Positions 17,741-27,933 are shown, counted from the first letter of the stretch. The stretch is 64,000 nt of DNA from Niveispirillum irakense DSM 11586 (GCF_000429645.1 NZ_KE386934.1:248001-312000); one strand, 5' to 3'. Program-made: numbers and translations. Notes: generated by a model from the letters alone, not told the origin.

Positions 17741-18451
17741 TCAGGGTGCGCGGGGCAGATCGGCCAGCACCAGTTCGGCCTCTTCCAGCGCCTCAATGGT
17801 CAGCACCTTCTCATCCCGGATAGCTGCACCATCGCGTGCATCCAGAACCACGCCATTGACCTTCACCTTGCCGCGCGCCGGCACCAGATAGGCCAGCCGG
17901 TCGCCCAGCTCATGCGTCACCACGGTGCCAGCCGGCAGGGTACCGCCCAGGATCGCAGCGTCCTGATGGATGTAAAGGGCACCGCTATCCTTGTCCTGCT
18001 CCCGACCGGATGCCATCACCACCAGCTTGCCGGCATTGTCACCCTTGGGGAACTTCGCCGCTTCCCAGCGCGGCTTCACGCCCCGCTTGTTCGGGATGAT
18101 CCAGATCTGGAACAGGGTGGTTTCGCCCGGCTCCCGATTATATTCGGCATGGGCGATACCGGTACCGGCCGACATCACCTGCACGTCGCCCGCTTCGGTG
18201 CGGCCCTCATTGCCCAGAACATCCTGGTGGGTGATGGCGCCCTTACGGACATAGGTGATGATTTCCATGTCCGAATGCGGATGCGGATCAAACCCGGTGC
18301 CGCTGTCGATCGTGTCGTCATTCCACACGCGCAGCGGGCCCCAATGCACCCGCGACGGGTTGTGGTAATTGGCGAAGCTGAAGTGGAAATTGGCACGCAG
18401 CCAGCCATGGTTGGCCTTGCCCAGCCCGGCGAAAGGACGATGCTCGATCAT
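17741..18451 (-). CDS. Pirin-family bicupin (YhhW-type)
   Basis: A 236-residue protein with two cupin domains. The metal-binding motif DPHPHSDMEIITYV (His-x-His) and the later GIAHAEYN (His/Glu) match YhhW-like quercetin 2,3-dioxygenase pirins. AGGAG precedes the start. It lies 129 nt after wrbA on the same strand, with the divergent LysR gene next door; pirin/wrbA/LysR sets are common and suggest a response to quinones or electrophiles. The true substrate is not known. Confidence 0.88.
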   Translation of the reverse strand: MIEHRPFAGLGKANHGWLRANFHFSFANYHNPSRVHWGPLRVWNDDTIDSGTGFDPHPHSDMEIITYVRKGAITHQDVLGNEGRTEAGDVQVMSAGTGIAHAEYNREPGETTLFQIWIIPNKRGVKPRWEAAKFPKGDNAGKLVVMASGREQDKDSGALYIHQDAAILGGTLPAGTVVTHELGDRLAYLVPARGKVKVNGVVLDARDGAAIRDEKVLTIEALEEAELVLADLPRAP

Positions 18452-18580
18452 GATACTTCTCCTGTTGCGGCCCCCGGCGCCGCCCCGCTTATCGGCAGCG
18501 GGGCCGGGTCCATTGAGAAAGGGCAGTGTCGTTCAAAGGGGCGGCGAACCATGCCGCCCGGTACTCGATATCAGCGAAAA

Positions 18581-19186
18581 TCAGGCGCTCAGCTTGGCGG
18601 CCAAGCGGGCCACATGCTCACCCTGGAAGCGGGCACCGGCCAGCTCATTCTCAGACGGCTGACGCGACCCGTCGCTCTTGGCCAGCGTGGTGGCGCCGTA
18701 GGGGCTGCCGCCGGTGATCTCGTCCATGTTGGTCTGGCCGGCGAAGCTGTAGGGCAGACCAACCACGACCATGCCCTGGTGCAGCAGCGTGGTGTGGAAG
18801 GAGAGCAGCGTCGCTTCCTGCCCGCCATGCTGGGTCGCCGTGCTGGCGAAGACGGAACCGATCTTGCCGATCAGCGCACCCTTGGCCCACAGACCGCCGG
18901 TCTGGTCCAGGAAGTTGCGCATCTGCGAGGCCATCATGCCGAAGCGGGTCGGGGTGCCGAAGATGATGGCATCATATTCCGGCAGCTCGTCCACCGTGGC
19001 GATCGGGGCGTCCTGTTCCAGCTTGATGCCGGAGCGCTTGGCCACCTCTTCCGGCACCAGTTCGGGGACGCGCTTCACCACCACTTCGGTGCCGGGCACG
19101 CTGCGCGCACCTTCGGCAACGGCCTTGGCCATCGTCTCGACATGGCCATAGCTGGAATAGTAGAGAACCAGAACCTTGCTCATCAT
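18581..19186 (-). CDS. wrbA: NAD(P)H:quinone oxidoreductase WrbA
   Basis: A 201-residue flavodoxin-like enzyme that reduces quinones by two electrons. Motifs: [16 protein letters not shown] for FMN phosphate, [33 protein letters not shown] and SPYGATTLA, all diagnostic of WrbA. Two tandem ATGs (19186, 19183) follow GGGAG; either may be used. It is divergent from the LysR regulator. Confidence 0.95.
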   Translation of the reverse strand: MMSKVLVLYYSSYGHVETMAKAVAEGARSVPGTEVVVKRVPELVPEEVAKRSGIKLEQDAPIATVDELPEYDAIIFGTPTRFGMMASQMRNFLDQTGGLWAKGALIGKIGSVFASTATQHGGQEATLLSFHTTLLHQGMVVVGLPYSFAGQTNMDEITGGSPYGATTLAKSDGSRQPSENELAGARFQGEHVARLAAKLSA

Positions 19187-19296
19187 ATGCTCCCTTGCCT
19201 GTAAGATCATGGCCGCAACGGGTGTCGGCCGGTGTCTGTCTGAAACGGAAGATAGGCCGTTGCGGCTTTCCCGTTAATGGCGCAAATACGAATAGG

Positions 19297-19319
19297 ATTG
19301 TTGCAGCTAGCGAGACAAT
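19297..19319. promoter_or_regulatory. Candidate LysR operator
   Basis: ATTGT (19297-19301) and ACAAT (19315-19319) form a palindrome with a 13-nt spacer and a T-N11-A core, the LysR box pattern. It abuts the lysR ribosome site (AGGAGG, 19320-19325), which would suit autoregulation and control of divergent wrbA. Confidence 0.45.
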
Positions 19320-19329
19320 AGGAGGCCCG

Positions 19330-20265
19330 ATGGATCGGCTGGAGGATTTGCGTCTGTTCACCCTGGTGGCAGAGGGGCGCAGTTTCACCCGTGCCGCCGA
19401 CCGGCTGGGCCTGTCGAAATCCGCTGCCAGCCGCCGGATTGGCGAGTTGGAGACACGGCTGGGCGCCCGGCTGTTCAACCGCACCACGCGCCATATCAGC
19501 CTCACCCAGGTGGGCGAGGGCTTCTATCAGCGCGTCAGCCAGATTCTGGATGCGCTGGAAGATGCAGAACGGTCCGTCGCCAGCCAGCATGCCGCGCCGC
19601 GTGGCGTGTTGAAACTGGCCGCGCCCATGTCCTTCGGCATCAAGCATCTGGCCGACGCCATCGGCCGCTTCATGGAGCTTTATCCGGAAGTCGAGATCGA
19701 CATGGACCTGTCGGACCGGTTCGTCGATCTGGTGGAGGAAGGCTATGACATGGCGGTGCGTATCGGCCGCCTGAAGGATAGCTCGCTGGTCGCCCGCAAG
19801 CTGTGCCCCGCCCGCGTGGTGATCTGTGCCAGCCCCACCTATCTGTCCCGACACGGCACACCGCAGGTGCCGGCTGATCTCGCCGGCCATAGCTGCCTGA
19901 TCTACACCAACACCCAGGCACCCGAGCAATGGGTGTTCAGAGCCTCACCAGGATCGGAGGAAACGCGATCCATCCGGATCACTGGCCGATTACGGGCCAA
20001 TAATGGCGATGCGCTGCGGGAAGCCGCCATCGCAGGGCAAGGGCTGGTGCAATTACCCACTTTCATCGTGGGGGAGGACCTGTCACGCGGCAAGCTGTTG
20101 CCGGTGCTGGATGATTTTGCGCTTTCCCAAAGCGCCGTTCACGCGGTCTATCCCGCGAACCGGCATCTCAGCCCGAAGGTCCGCGCTTTCGTGGATTTCC
20201 TGGCCGGCCGTTTCGGCCCCGTCCCCTATTGGGACGCAGGCTTGACCTTGTTGAAGGGCGGATGA
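19330..20265 (+). CDS. LysR-family transcriptional regulator
   Basis: A 311-residue regulator from ATG 19330, fixed by a textbook AGGAGG. The N-terminal winged helix-turn-helix is clear (LRLFTLVAEGRSFTRAADRLGLSKSAASRRIGELETRLGARLFNRTTR). Residues about 90-300 form the periplasmic-binding-protein-like effector domain, with the ending LSPKVRAFVDFLAGRF typical of the CrgA/DsdC-like branch. It is divergent from wrbA-pirin. Upstream in-frame ATG 19195 would overlap the promoter and is rejected. Confidence 0.92.
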   Translation: MDRLEDLRLFTLVAEGRSFTRAADRLGLSKSAASRRIGELETRLGARLFNRTTRHISLTQVGEGFYQRVSQILDALEDAERSVASQHAAPRGVLKLAAPMSFGIKHLADAIGRFMELYPEVEIDMDLSDRFVDLVEEGYDMAVRIGRLKDSSLVARKLCPARVVICASPTYLSRHGTPQVPADLAGHSCLIYTNTQAPEQWVFRASPGSEETRSIRITGRLRANNGDALREAAIAGQGLVQLPTFIVGEDLSRGKLLPVLDDFALSQSAVHAVYPANRHLSPKVRAFVDFLAGRFGPVPYWDAGLTLLKGG

Positions 20266-20303
20266 CGAAAGCCTCTCGACCCGGATATTTGGGTAAACCA
20301 TCT

Positions 20304-20350
20304 AAAAAACAAGGCCCTATCCGGGAAAACCTGGATAGGGCCTTGTTTTT
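20304..20350. terminator. Bidirectional terminator after lysR
   Basis: An 18-bp stem AAAAACAAGGCCCTATCC (about 20304-20322) with GGATAGGGCCTTGTTTTT (20333-20350). A/T flanks give a U-run in both directions, fitting convergent genes. Confidence 0.9.
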
Positions 20351-20374
20351 CAGAACAAAAGCAATTCCCTGCGA

Positions 20375-20707
20375 TCAGCGGGTTGCAGTTGCCGTGCTGG
20401 TCGCAGTGGACGTAGATGTGGACGTGCTCGTCGTCGGCGGGCCGGATTCATCATCGCCGCCACCAATTGCGGCTGCCAGTGCACCCGCCGCCGCCACGGC
20501 AGACACAGCCGCCAGCGGATAGAGCTTACCGGCGGAGAAGAAGCCGGCATTTTGGCCCGCGGCGCCACCGGTCGCCTGGGGCGTGCTGTTCGCAGGCGTC
20601 TGCTGGGCCGTATCCGTCGCGGGGGGATTGGCGTCCTGCGCGGAAGCGGCAGGCGCCACCAGGGCCGTGGCCAGCAGCAAAGAAGCCAGTAGGCGGTTCA
20701 TCATCAT
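20375..20707 (-). CDS. Small exported protein with Thr/Ser-repeat tail
   Basis: A 110-residue protein; ATG 20707 is chosen because GGAAACG lies just before it, with 20704, 20701 and 20716 as alternatives. Signal peptide ends PAASA. The middle is Ala/Gly-rich with a hydrophobic stretch (LYPLAAVSAVAAAGALAAA), then GGGDDESG and a C-terminal run of alternating Thr, Ser and Ala ending TATATR. No family was recognised. The layout suggests a cell-surface or envelope protein with an extended tail; similar Ala/Gly/acidic membrane proteins occur in related bacteria. Confidence 0.65.
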   Translation of the reverse strand: MMMNRLLASLLLATALVAPAASAQDANPPATDTAQQTPANSTPQATGGAAGQNAGFFSAGKLYPLAAVSAVAAAGALAAAIGGGDDESGPPTTSTSTSTSTATSTATATR

Positions 20708-20877
20708 CGTTTCCATTACCAAAAAATTCGTCGCCCCTTGGGCCGTGAAGCTACCGTCGTGATGCGCGAAGGAAAAGCGGAAAGCGCAGGCGGGCCACCG
20801 GGACAGATATGACAAATCCCGGCCGTCGCCAGCCGGGATTGCATCAGCCTTACACAGGAAACCCAATAAATCCGCCG

Positions 20878-22092
20878 TCAAGCGGGCTTCACCGCCAGCC
20901 CGCTGCACACATTGGCAATCAGGATCTGTCGGGCGCGTTCCACGATATCATCCATACTGGGGGTGCGGACAAACATCTTGGCCGCCCGCTGACGCAGTTC
21001 ATCCGTGGTGGGGATATGGGGAAGGTGGATGTGGGCTACCAGTGATTCGACCCGGACCTTGGCCGTCTCGCTCGCCTGACGTACCCGTTCCTCGATCTCC
21101 GCCAGGGTCGGCGTATGGGCCAGGGCCTCACGGACCTGGGCCGTCAGCTTCTCCACCTGGAAGGATGCGGCAAGCTGGGCCGCTGCCGTTTCGATCACCT
21201 TGGTACCCAGACGCTGCTCATTCCGCACAACTGAAGCCGGCGGTTCATGGATATCCCAAACCAGCCCCACCCAGGACATGGCCTTGATGATGTAGTAGGA
21301 GACATCGACCTCCCACCAGCGGAAGCCCTGGCGCACGCTGGACTGGTAGGCATGGTGGTTATTGTGCCACCCCTCTCCCAGCGTGGCGATGGCCAGCGCC
21401 CAGTTGTTGCGGCTGTCATCGCCGGTCAGGTACCGGCGGCGCCCCATCACATGGGCCAGGGAGTTGATGCAGAAGGTGGCGTGATACAGCGCCACGGTGC
21501 TCCACAGGAAACCGACGACCAGACCCGACCAGCCGGCCAGGAACCAGACAACGGTACCCATGACAATGGGCGGCACATAATAGTGCTTATCCAGCCAGAC
21601 CAGTTCCGGGAACTTGGTCAGATCCCCGATACCCCGGTAATCCGCCTTGTCGTGCTTGGGCGTGAAAATCCAGCCGAGATGCGAATAGAAGAAGCCCTTC
21701 TGCTTGGGCGAATGCACATCCATCGGCGTGTCGGAATATTTGTGATGATGGCGATGCTTCGCCGCCCACCACAGGGCACCGCGCTGGGCAGAGCTTTCCG
21801 CCAGGAACGCCAGCAGGAACTGCATCACCCGGCCGGTCTTGTAGGACCGGTGGGAGAAATAGCGGTGATAACCGCCGGTAATGCCGAACATGCGGGCGAT
21901 ATAGAGGCCGACGGCCAAAAGCACGTCCTGCCAGTAGACCCCCGTCCAGATCGCTGCAAAGCAGGCGAGATGGACCAGGATGAACGGGATCATGGCGGGG
22001 TAGACAATATCGTCCGACAGGGCCGCGGTATCGCCGCGGTCGAGATCGCTGGGGGCAGTCACGTGTGAACCAGGCTCCAAAACTATGGCCAT
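20878..22092 (-). CDS. Membrane fatty-acid (acyl-CoA/acyl-lipid delta-9) desaturase
   Basis: A 404-residue integral membrane di-iron enzyme that should introduce a cis double bond into acyl chains. Three histidine boxes are intact: HRYFSH, HRHHHKYSD and GEGWHNNHHAY. Hydrophobic segments flank them as in the delta-9 family. The C-terminal extension after about residue 280 is helical and charged, absent from minimal desaturases, and its role is not clear. The electron donor (ferredoxin or cytochrome b5-type) is not in the window. Confidence 0.9.
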   Translation of the reverse strand: MAIVLEPGSHVTAPSDLDRGDTAALSDDIVYPAMIPFILVHLACFAAIWTGVYWQDVLLAVGLYIARMFGITGGYHRYFSHRSYKTGRVMQFLLAFLAESSAQRGALWWAAKHRHHHKYSDTPMDVHSPKQKGFFYSHLGWIFTPKHDKADYRGIGDLTKFPELVWLDKHYYVPPIVMGTVVWFLAGWSGLVVGFLWSTVALYHATFCINSLAHVMGRRRYLTGDDSRNNWALAIATLGEGWHNNHHAYQSSVRQGFRWWEVDVSYYIIKAMSWVGLVWDIHEPPASVVRNEQRLGTKVIETAAAQLAASFQVEKLTAQVREALAHTPTLAEIEERVRQASETAKVRVESLVAHIHLPHIPTTDELRQRAAKMFVRTPSMDDIVERARQILIANVCSGLAVKPA

Positions 22093-22218
22093 CAGGGCCG
22101 GCGGCGCGGCGGCGCCACTTCAGACGAAAGTGATAATAACATGCCACCCCGGCCTTATGGGGTAACAAAAACCGCCCCTACCCCGATGCGCGCAAGCGTC
22201 GCGGCGGGAAAAGCAGCA

Positions 22219-22695
22219 TCAAGCCACGGGCCCGTTCGATGCCGCCACATTCTCCCGCCCCGTCCTTTTGGAACCGGGCTTGGGGGAAGGTCGGGTCGCA
22301 ACAAAGGTCGCGGTGCAGCACAGGATCAGCCCCACGACGATGGGGGCCGCCGGATGGGGGGCGGTCAGAAAGACGATCACCCAGGACACGGCCATAACGG
22401 CCACCGCCGCAATCTTGGCCCGCGTCGGGATGGCCCCCTGCTCCCGCCAGTCACGCAAGGCGGGACCAAAACGCGGATGGTCCAGCAGCTTCTGCGCCTT
22501 TTCGGGATGGGAGCGGAAATAGGCCCAGAGCGCGACCAACAGGAAAGGCGTTGTCGGCAGCAGCGGCAACACGGCCCCAACCATGCCCAGGCCGACGCAA
22601 ATATAGGCCAGCGCCAGATAAAACAGGCGGGCACGCGGCCGGGCGCTTTGCTGAACCGGCGAAACATCCGGCTGCGATCTTTCCTCCGTCCTCAA
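22219..22695 (-). CDS. YbaN/DUF454 family inner-membrane protein
   Basis: A 158-residue protein with a TTG start (22695) backed by AAAGGAT; no other start precedes the conserved region. The family motif GMVGAVLPLLPTTPFLLVALWAYFRSHPE is clear, and three or four hydrophobic segments follow. Function of the family is unknown. Confidence 0.85.
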   Translation of the reverse strand: MRTEERSQPDVSPVQQSARPRARLFYLALAYICVGLGMVGAVLPLLPTTPFLLVALWAYFRSHPEKAQKLLDHPRFGPALRDWREQGAIPTRAKIAAVAVMAVSWVIVFLTAPHPAAPIVVGLILCCTATFVATRPSPKPGSKRTGRENVAASNGPVA

Positions 22696-22804
22696 GACGC
22701 CCGATCCTTTCCGATCAATCGCGAGCCGTTCGCAATTAACATGGCGCTTCCATCAGGCTGTTGCAAGTGCCAGTTCGCACACCATACGGATGATACCAGC
22801 GGTC

Positions 22805-22842
22805 AAAAAAGATGGGCGGCCAGGATTGCTCCCAGACCGCCC
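22805..22842 (-). terminator. Terminator of the zwf-pgl-edd-eda operon
   Basis: On the minus strand a GGGCGG/CCGCCC stem (arms 22837-22842 and 22814-22819) with partial extension runs into TTTTTT at 22805-22810. A second perfect hairpin of 10 bp (22850-22859 and 22873-22882) lies between it and the eda stop. Confidence 0.8.
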
Positions 22843-22902
22843 ACAAGGTCGGCTGCCGCGAAATGACCGGAAGCGGCAGCCGTGAGGACTTTAAAGGTCA
22901 GA

Positions 22903-23535
22903 TCAGGCCGGACGCTTCAGCGCGGCCGCTTCGCGGGCCAGCGCCTCAATCCCGGCCCAATCCTTGGCCGCGACCAGCTTGTTCGGGGTGACCCAGGACC
23001 CGCCGACGCACATCACGTTCGGCAGGGCCAGAAACTCTTCCGCGTTGGCGGCATTGACGCCGCCGGTCGGGCAGAACCGGATCTGGCGCAGCGGCGACGC
23101 CACCGCCTTCAGCATGTCCATCCCACCGACAACCGTCGCGGGGAACAGCTTCTGGTGACGGATGCCACGGGCCAGCAACATCATCATTTCCGACGGCGTG
23201 GCCACACCCGGCAGATAGGGCATGTTCTGGGCAATGGCGGCATCGGCCAGTTCCGGATAGCAGCCGGGGCTGACGATGAATTTTGCACCAGCCTTGGCGA
23301 CCTGATCGATCTGGCCCGGCTCCAAAATGGTGCCGGCACCGACAACGGCACCCGGCACCTTCGCCATGGCGGCCAGCGCCTCGACAGCCACCGGGGAGCG
23401 CAGCGTCACTTCCAGCACCGGCAGGCCGCCGGCAACCAGCGCCGTTGCCAAAGGCACGGCATCTTCCAGGCGATCGATCACGATCACCGGAATGACGGGG
23501 GCAAGGCTGCAAATACGCTCGATTTCGGTGGTCAT
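22903..23535 (-). CDS. eda: 2-dehydro-3-deoxy-phosphogluconate (KDPG) aldolase
   Basis: A 210-residue class I aldolase that splits KDPG into pyruvate and glyceraldehyde 3-phosphate, the last Entner-Doudoroff step. Active-site E42 (VLEVTLRS) and Schiff-base K129 (HQKLFPA) match the known enzymes, as do GAGTI and FCPTGGV. ATG 23535 is used; an upstream ATG at 23550 adds five residues. It follows edd by 27 nt and ends the operon. Confidence 0.96.
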   Translation of the reverse strand: MTTEIERICSLAPVIPVIVIDRLEDAVPLATALVAGGLPVLEVTLRSPVAVEALAAMAKVPGAVVGAGTILEPGQIDQVAKAGAKFIVSPGCYPELADAAIAQNMPYLPGVATPSEMMMLLARGIRHQKLFPATVVGGMDMLKAVASPLRQIRFCPTGGVNAANAEEFLALPNVMCVGGSWVTPNKLVAAKDWAGIEALAREAAALKRPA

Positions 23536-23562
23536 CGCACAGGTTTCCAACTGGTGGGTTCG

Positions 23563-25422
23563 TTACGGATTGGTTGCGGGTACGGGCACCGGGCTGGCAA
23601 AGCCGGGCCCGAAGCTGCTGCCGCCCTGCTCGGCGCCGGTGGCCGTGGCGCGGAAGGCACCGAACAGGTTGCGGCCCGTGCCCCATTCATTACCCGAGAG
23701 ATCGGGCACCGTCACCGGTCGCGCCGCAAATTCTGCGGCATCGACCAGCACTTCCAACGTACCGGCTTCCGCGTCCAGGCGAATGATATCGCCGTCGCGC
23801 ACCCGGGCCAGCGGCCCACCGGCCAAACATTCCGGCGTTATATGGATGGCGGCCGGCACCTTGCCGGAGGCACCGGACATGCGGCCATCGGTGACCAAAG
23901 CCACCTTGAAGCCCTTGTCCTGCAAAATCCCCAGCGACGGCGTCAGCTTGTGCAATTCCGGCATGCCATTGGCGCGCGGGCCCTGATAGCGGACCACCAC
24001 CACCACATCGCCTGTCAGCTTGCCGGCCTTGAAGGCGGCCAGCATGTCATCCTGACTGTCGAACACCATGGCCGGCGCCTCGACAATGCGATGCTCCGGT
24101 TTCACGGCGGAAACCTTGATCACGCAGCGGCCCAGATTGCCGGTCAGCAGGCGGATACCGCCCGTGGGATCGAAAGCTTCGGCCACCGGGCGCAGCACCT
24201 TGGTATCAGCCGAGACCTTCACGCCCGGCCGCCAGGTCGCTGCACCGTAATTATCCAGGAAGGCATCATTGCGGTAGGCGTCCATGCCGCCCTCGCCCGC
24301 CACCGTCTTTACGTCACCATGCAGGAGGCCATTATCCAGCAGTTCGGAAATCACGAACTGCATGCCGCCGGCGGCGTGGAAATGGTTCACATCCGCGACG
24401 CCATTGGGATAGACGCGGGCCAGCAAAGGCACCACGGCGGACAGGTCGTTGAAATCCTGCCAGTCGATGCTGATGCCGGCAGCGGCAGCCATTGCCACCA
24501 GATGGATGGTATGGTTGGTGGAGCCGCCCGTCGCCATCAGGCCGATCATGGCATTCACAATCGCCTTCTCGTCCACGATATCGGCGATCGGCGTATAATC
24601 GTCGCCCAGGGCCGTGATCTTGGCTGCACGCTCCGTAGCGGCCACGGTCAGCGCATCGCGCAACGGCGTGTTGGGATTGATGAAGGAGGCGCCCGGCAAA
24701 TGCAGGCCCATAATCTCCATCATCATCTGATTGGAATTGGCGGTACCGTAGAAGGTGCAGGTGCCGGGGCCATGATAGCTCTGCGACTCCGCTTCCAGCA
24801 GCGCGTCGCGGCCCAGCTTGCCTTCGGCATAAAGCTGGCGGACCTTCGCCTTTTCCGGATTGGACAGGCCCGATGTCATCGGGCCGGCCGGCACGAAGAT
24901 CGCCGGCAGATGGCCAAACGACAAAGCGCCAATGAACAGGCCCGGCACGATCTTGTCGCACACACCCAGATAGAGGGCCGCGTCGAACATGTTGTGCGAC
25001 AGGGCAATGGCCGTGGACATGGCAATGACATCGCGAGAGAAGAGCGACAGCTCCATCCCCGCCTGCCCCTGCGTGACGCCATCGCACATAGCGGGCACGC
25101 CACCGGCAAACTGCGCCACGGCCCCCACCTTGCGCGCCGTCTGCTTGATCAGTTCCGGATAGCGCTCTAGCGGCTGATGGGCCGACAACATGTCATTATA
25201 GGCGGAAACAATGGCCAGATTGGCTTCCGTTCCCGATTTCAGCTTGGCCTTGTCATCGGCGGCGCAGGCGGCAAAGCCATGGGCCAGATTGCCGCAGGCC
25301 AGCGTGCCGCGCCGGGGCCCCTTCTGTCGCATGGCGTTCACCTGCGACAGATAGGCGGCGCGATTGGCAGCGCTGCGCTCGATAATGCGGTCGGTGACGC
25401 GGCGGATGGCGTCCTGGATCAT
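23563..25422 (-). CDS. edd: 6-phosphogluconate dehydratase
   Basis: A 619-residue iron-sulfur dehydratase of the IlvD/Edd family that turns 6-phosphogluconate into KDPG. Hallmarks are [23 protein letters not shown] and [11 protein letters not shown], whose cysteines help hold the cluster, plus [15 protein letters not shown] and [23 protein letters not shown] precedes the ATG. It sits in order between pgl and eda, so one transcript would cover glucose-6-phosphate to pyruvate plus triose phosphate. Confidence 0.97.
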   Translation of the reverse strand: MIQDAIRRVTDRIIERSAANRAAYLSQVNAMRQKGPRRGTLACGNLAHGFAACAADDKAKLKSGTEANLAIVSAYNDMLSAHQPLERYPELIKQTARKVGAVAQFAGGVPAMCDGVTQGQAGMELSLFSRDVIAMSTAIALSHNMFDAALYLGVCDKIVPGLFIGALSFGHLPAIFVPAGPMTSGLSNPEKAKVRQLYAEGKLGRDALLEAESQSYHGPGTCTFYGTANSNQMMMEIMGLHLPGASFINPNTPLRDALTVAATERAAKITALGDDYTPIADIVDEKAIVNAMIGLMATGGSTNHTIHLVAMAAAAGISIDWQDFNDLSAVVPLLARVYPNGVADVNHFHAAGGMQFVISELLDNGLLHGDVKTVAGEGGMDAYRNDAFLDNYGAATWRPGVKVSADTKVLRPVAEAFDPTGGIRLLTGNLGRCVIKVSAVKPEHRIVEAPAMVFDSQDDMLAAFKAGKLTGDVVVVVRYQGPRANGMPELHKLTPSLGILQDKGFKVALVTDGRMSGASGKVPAAIHITPECLAGGPLARVRDGDIIRLDAEAGTLEVLVDAAEFAARPVTVPDLSGNEWGTGRNLFGAFRATATGAEQGGSSFGPGFASPVPVPATNP

Positions 25423-25477
25423 GACAAAACTCTCCCCACCCCGGGGAATTGGTCAGGTTGGGCGACCCTACGGGGGG

Positions 25478-26182
25478 TCAGGGCGCCCACCAGATGGAAA
25501 CCGGCACCAGATCCTGGTGCAGGACGGAACGGACGGGCAGCACTTCCACCGGACCCGGCGCCAGCGCCTGATCCAGCACGCGGCGCTTGGTCTCGCCCGT
25601 GATCAGCAGAAGGATGGCGCGGCTATCCAGCAGGACCGGGCGGGTCAAGGTAATGCGCGCCGGGCCGGGAATGGCCGGCACCACGCCAGCCACAGCCAAG
25701 CCGCCATTGCCACTCAACGCCTGCTCCAGCCCTTCGCCGCCGGGGAAGAAGCTGGCCGTATGCCCATCCTCCCCCATGCCCAGCAGTACCAGATCAAAGG
25801 GGCGATCCAAGGTCGCCACCCGTCCATGGGTGGCTTCCAGACCATCGGCCGCCGCGGCACCAGGGCTTTTCAACCCCACCAGCCGCGCGCCCTTGGCCAA
25901 GGCCGTCGCCAGCGTGCGGCGGACCATCGCCTCGTTGCTGGCCGGATCATCCAGATCCACCCAGCGCTCGTCCGACAGGGTCAGGCTCACCTTGTCCCAA
26001 GGCAGGTCCATGCCATCCAGCACGGCAAACAGGTCAGCCGGCGTGGTGCCGCCGGACAGGACCAGCGTAGCCGCACCACGGGCCGCCACAGCCTGACGGA
26101 TCACGCCAGCAATATGGTCAGCCAGGGCCGATACCAAAGCCGGCCGCGCCGCATGGGCCTTCATGTCATTAGAATTCGGCAT
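25478..26182 (-). CDS. pgl: 6-phosphogluconolactonase
   Basis: A 234-residue hydrolase of the glucosamine-6-phosphate isomerase-like fold that opens 6-phosphogluconolactone. Motifs: LVLSGGTTPADLF, LTLSDERWVDLDDPASNEAMV and LGMGEDGHTASFFPG. ATG 26182, after GGTGG, is chosen and overlaps the zwf 3' end by 14 nt; 26164 and 26203 are alternatives. The overlap suggests coupled translation with zwf. Confidence 0.95.
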   Translation of the reverse strand: MPNSNDMKAHAARPALVSALADHIAGVIRQAVAARGAATLVLSGGTTPADLFAVLDGMDLPWDKVSLTLSDERWVDLDDPASNEAMVRRTLATALAKGARLVGLKSPGAAAADGLEATHGRVATLDRPFDLVLLGMGEDGHTASFFPGGEGLEQALSGNGGLAVAGVVPAIPGPARITLTRPVLLDSRAILLLITGETKRRVLDQALAPGPVEVLPVRSVLHQDLVPVSIWWAP

Positions 26183-27647
26183 CGTGCCACCGGCGATTGT
26201 CACGGGCCAGCAGCAGGGCCGAACTGATCGGCCCCCAGCTACCGGCGGAATAGGGCTCAGGCCGCTGGTCCGCTTCTTCCCATCCCTTCAGGATGGTATC
26301 GATCCAGGCCCAGGCGGCATCCACCTCGTCCCGGCGCATGAACAGGGACGGGTTGCCGCGCACCGTGTCCATCAGCAGCCGTTCATAGGCATCCGGATAC
26401 CGGTCCTTGAACGTTTCCGCATAAGAAAGGTTCAGCGGCACGGAACGCAGGCGCAGACCGCCGGGGCCCGGCACCTTGGTCATGATGGACAGGTTCACGC
26501 CCTCATCCGGCTGCAGGCGGATCACCAGCTTGTTGGCGGTCAGTTCACCAGCACCCTTGCCGAACACATTATGCGGAATGGACTTGAACTGGATGATGAT
26601 TTCAGAGCAGCGGGTCGGCATGCGCTTGCCTGTGCGCAGATAGAAGGGCACACCCCCCCAGCGCCAGTTATCCACCTCGGCCTTGATGGCGACCAGGGTT
26701 TCGGTAGTGCTGTTGCCATGGCCCAGCTCCTCCGGATAGCCCGGCACGGCCTTGCCGTCGATCACGCCCTGGCGATATTGGCCGCGCACCGTATGGCTTT
26801 TCACATCCTGCGCTGTGATAGGGCGCAGCGCGCGCAGCACCTTGATCTTTTCATTGCGGATCATGTCTTCCGTCAGCGAGGACGGTGGCTCCATCGCCAC
26901 CAGACAGACAAGCTGAAGGAAATGGTTCTGCACCATGTCACGCAGGGCGCCGGCGCGGTCGTAATAGTCGGCGCGGCCTTCCACGCCCACCTTCTCCGCC
27001 ACCGTGATCTGCACATGGTCGATATAGCCGGCATTCCACAACGGCTCAAACAGGGCGTTACCGAAGCGCAGCACCATCAGGTTCTGCACCGACTCCTTGC
27101 CCAGATAATGATCGATGCGGAAAATCTGGTCTTCGCGGAAGATCGCGCCGACCTGATCATTGATAGCATTGGCCGAGTCACGGTCCTTGCCGATCGGCTT
27201 TTCCAGCACCACACGGGTGCGCGGGCAGATCAGCCCGGCATCTTTAATGTTGCGGCAGATGGCACCAAACAATGCCGGCGAGGTCGCCAGATAGAAGACG
27301 CGGGCCTTGTCGCCGCCATCCTTCAGCGCTTCAGCCAGATCGACCCAGCCGCCGCCCGGCTTGGTGGCATCCAGGGTGACATAGGCGATGCGATTCAGAA
27401 ACCGGTGCAGCACTTCCGCATCAATATCATCGCTGGGGATGAACTGGTCCAGGGCGGCGGCGATCTGGTTGCGGAACTGTTCCGTGCCCTGGTCGGTGCG
27501 CGACACGCCGATGATGCGGCTGTCATCGGTCATCTGATGGTCGCGCTCACGGTAATAGAGCGCCGGCATCAGCTTGCGCAGGGCCAGATCGCCCGTGCCG
27601 CCGAACACGACATAGTCGAAGGGAGGAACCTGCAGAATTTCAGCCAT
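26169..27647 (-). CDS. zwf: Glucose-6-phosphate 1-dehydrogenase
   Basis: A 492-residue enzyme oxidising glucose 6-phosphate with NAD(P). The coenzyme motif is [11 protein letters not shown] (more often GASGDLA), and the substrate site [13 protein letters not shown] with catalytic His is intact. ATG 27647 begins just before the conserved [13 protein letters not shown]. It is first in the zwf-pgl-edd-eda operon. A sigma-70-like promoter with a HexR-like palindrome is about 85-110 nt upstream. Confidence 0.96.
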   Translation of the reverse strand: MAEILQVPPFDYVVFGGTGDLALRKLMPALYYRERDHQMTDDSRIIGVSRTDQGTEQFRNQIAAALDQFIPSDDIDAEVLHRFLNRIAYVTLDATKPGGGWVDLAEALKDGGDKARVFYLATSPALFGAICRNIKDAGLICPRTRVVLEKPIGKDRDSANAINDQVGAIFREDQIFRIDHYLGKESVQNLMVLRFGNALFEPLWNAGYIDHVQITVAEKVGVEGRADYYDRAGALRDMVQNHFLQLVCLVAMEPPSSLTEDMIRNEKIKVLRALRPITAQDVKSHTVRGQYRQGVIDGKAVPGYPEELGHGNSTTETLVAIKAEVDNWRWGGVPFYLRTGKRMPTRCSEIIIQFKSIPHNVFGKGAGELTANKLVIRLQPDEGVNLSIMTKVPGPGGLRLRSVPLNLSYAETFKDRYPDAYERLLMDTVRGNPSLFMRRDEVDAAWAWIDTILKGWEEADQRPEPYSAGSWGPISSALLLARDNRRWHDAEF

Positions 27648-27729
27648 TATACCCGCGTCCGCGCCCACCCGTCCTTGGCACTATCCCGGCGGCACGGGGC
27701 TTCATGCCCGCCGGAACATCTCGCCGCGC

Positions 27730-27757
27730 AATGTAGCAGAATTACCATCCATGACAA
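27730..27757 (-). promoter_or_regulatory. Candidate zwf promoter with HexR-like palindrome
   Basis: Minus strand: -35 TTGTCA (27752-27757), 16-nt spacer, -10 TACATT (27730-27735). A HexR-like imperfect palindrome TGTA-N7-TTAC (27732-27745) covers the -10 and spacer. Match to the known HexR box (TGTAATTAAATTACA) is about 10 of 15. Together with the hexR promoter this accounts for the 388-nt divergent gap 27648-28036; I saw no gene there. Confidence 0.5.
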
Positions 27758-27933
27758 GCACGGACTACAAATTCACTACCCAATGGGGTTGAGCCCATCC
27801 TGTTCCCGCGCAACGATCAGCCAGCATATCGCATCCGTACGAAATGAACGGCTATTTTGATCGCAATCTTGTCCGAAAATAAGCCCATCCGGACGGGCAG
27901 GGGTGCCCCGCCGTTACCGGCCTCGGCATACCC

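Noticed and set aside
17525-19204. Long plus-strand open frame opposite pirin and wrbA
   Set aside because: Pirin and WrbA motifs on the minus strand are decisive.
22882-25170. Long plus-strand open frame opposite eda and edd
   Set aside because: It is antisense to two well-conserved enzymes, and its translation is His/Gln/Arg-rich with no domain; it reflects the codon bias of the real genes.
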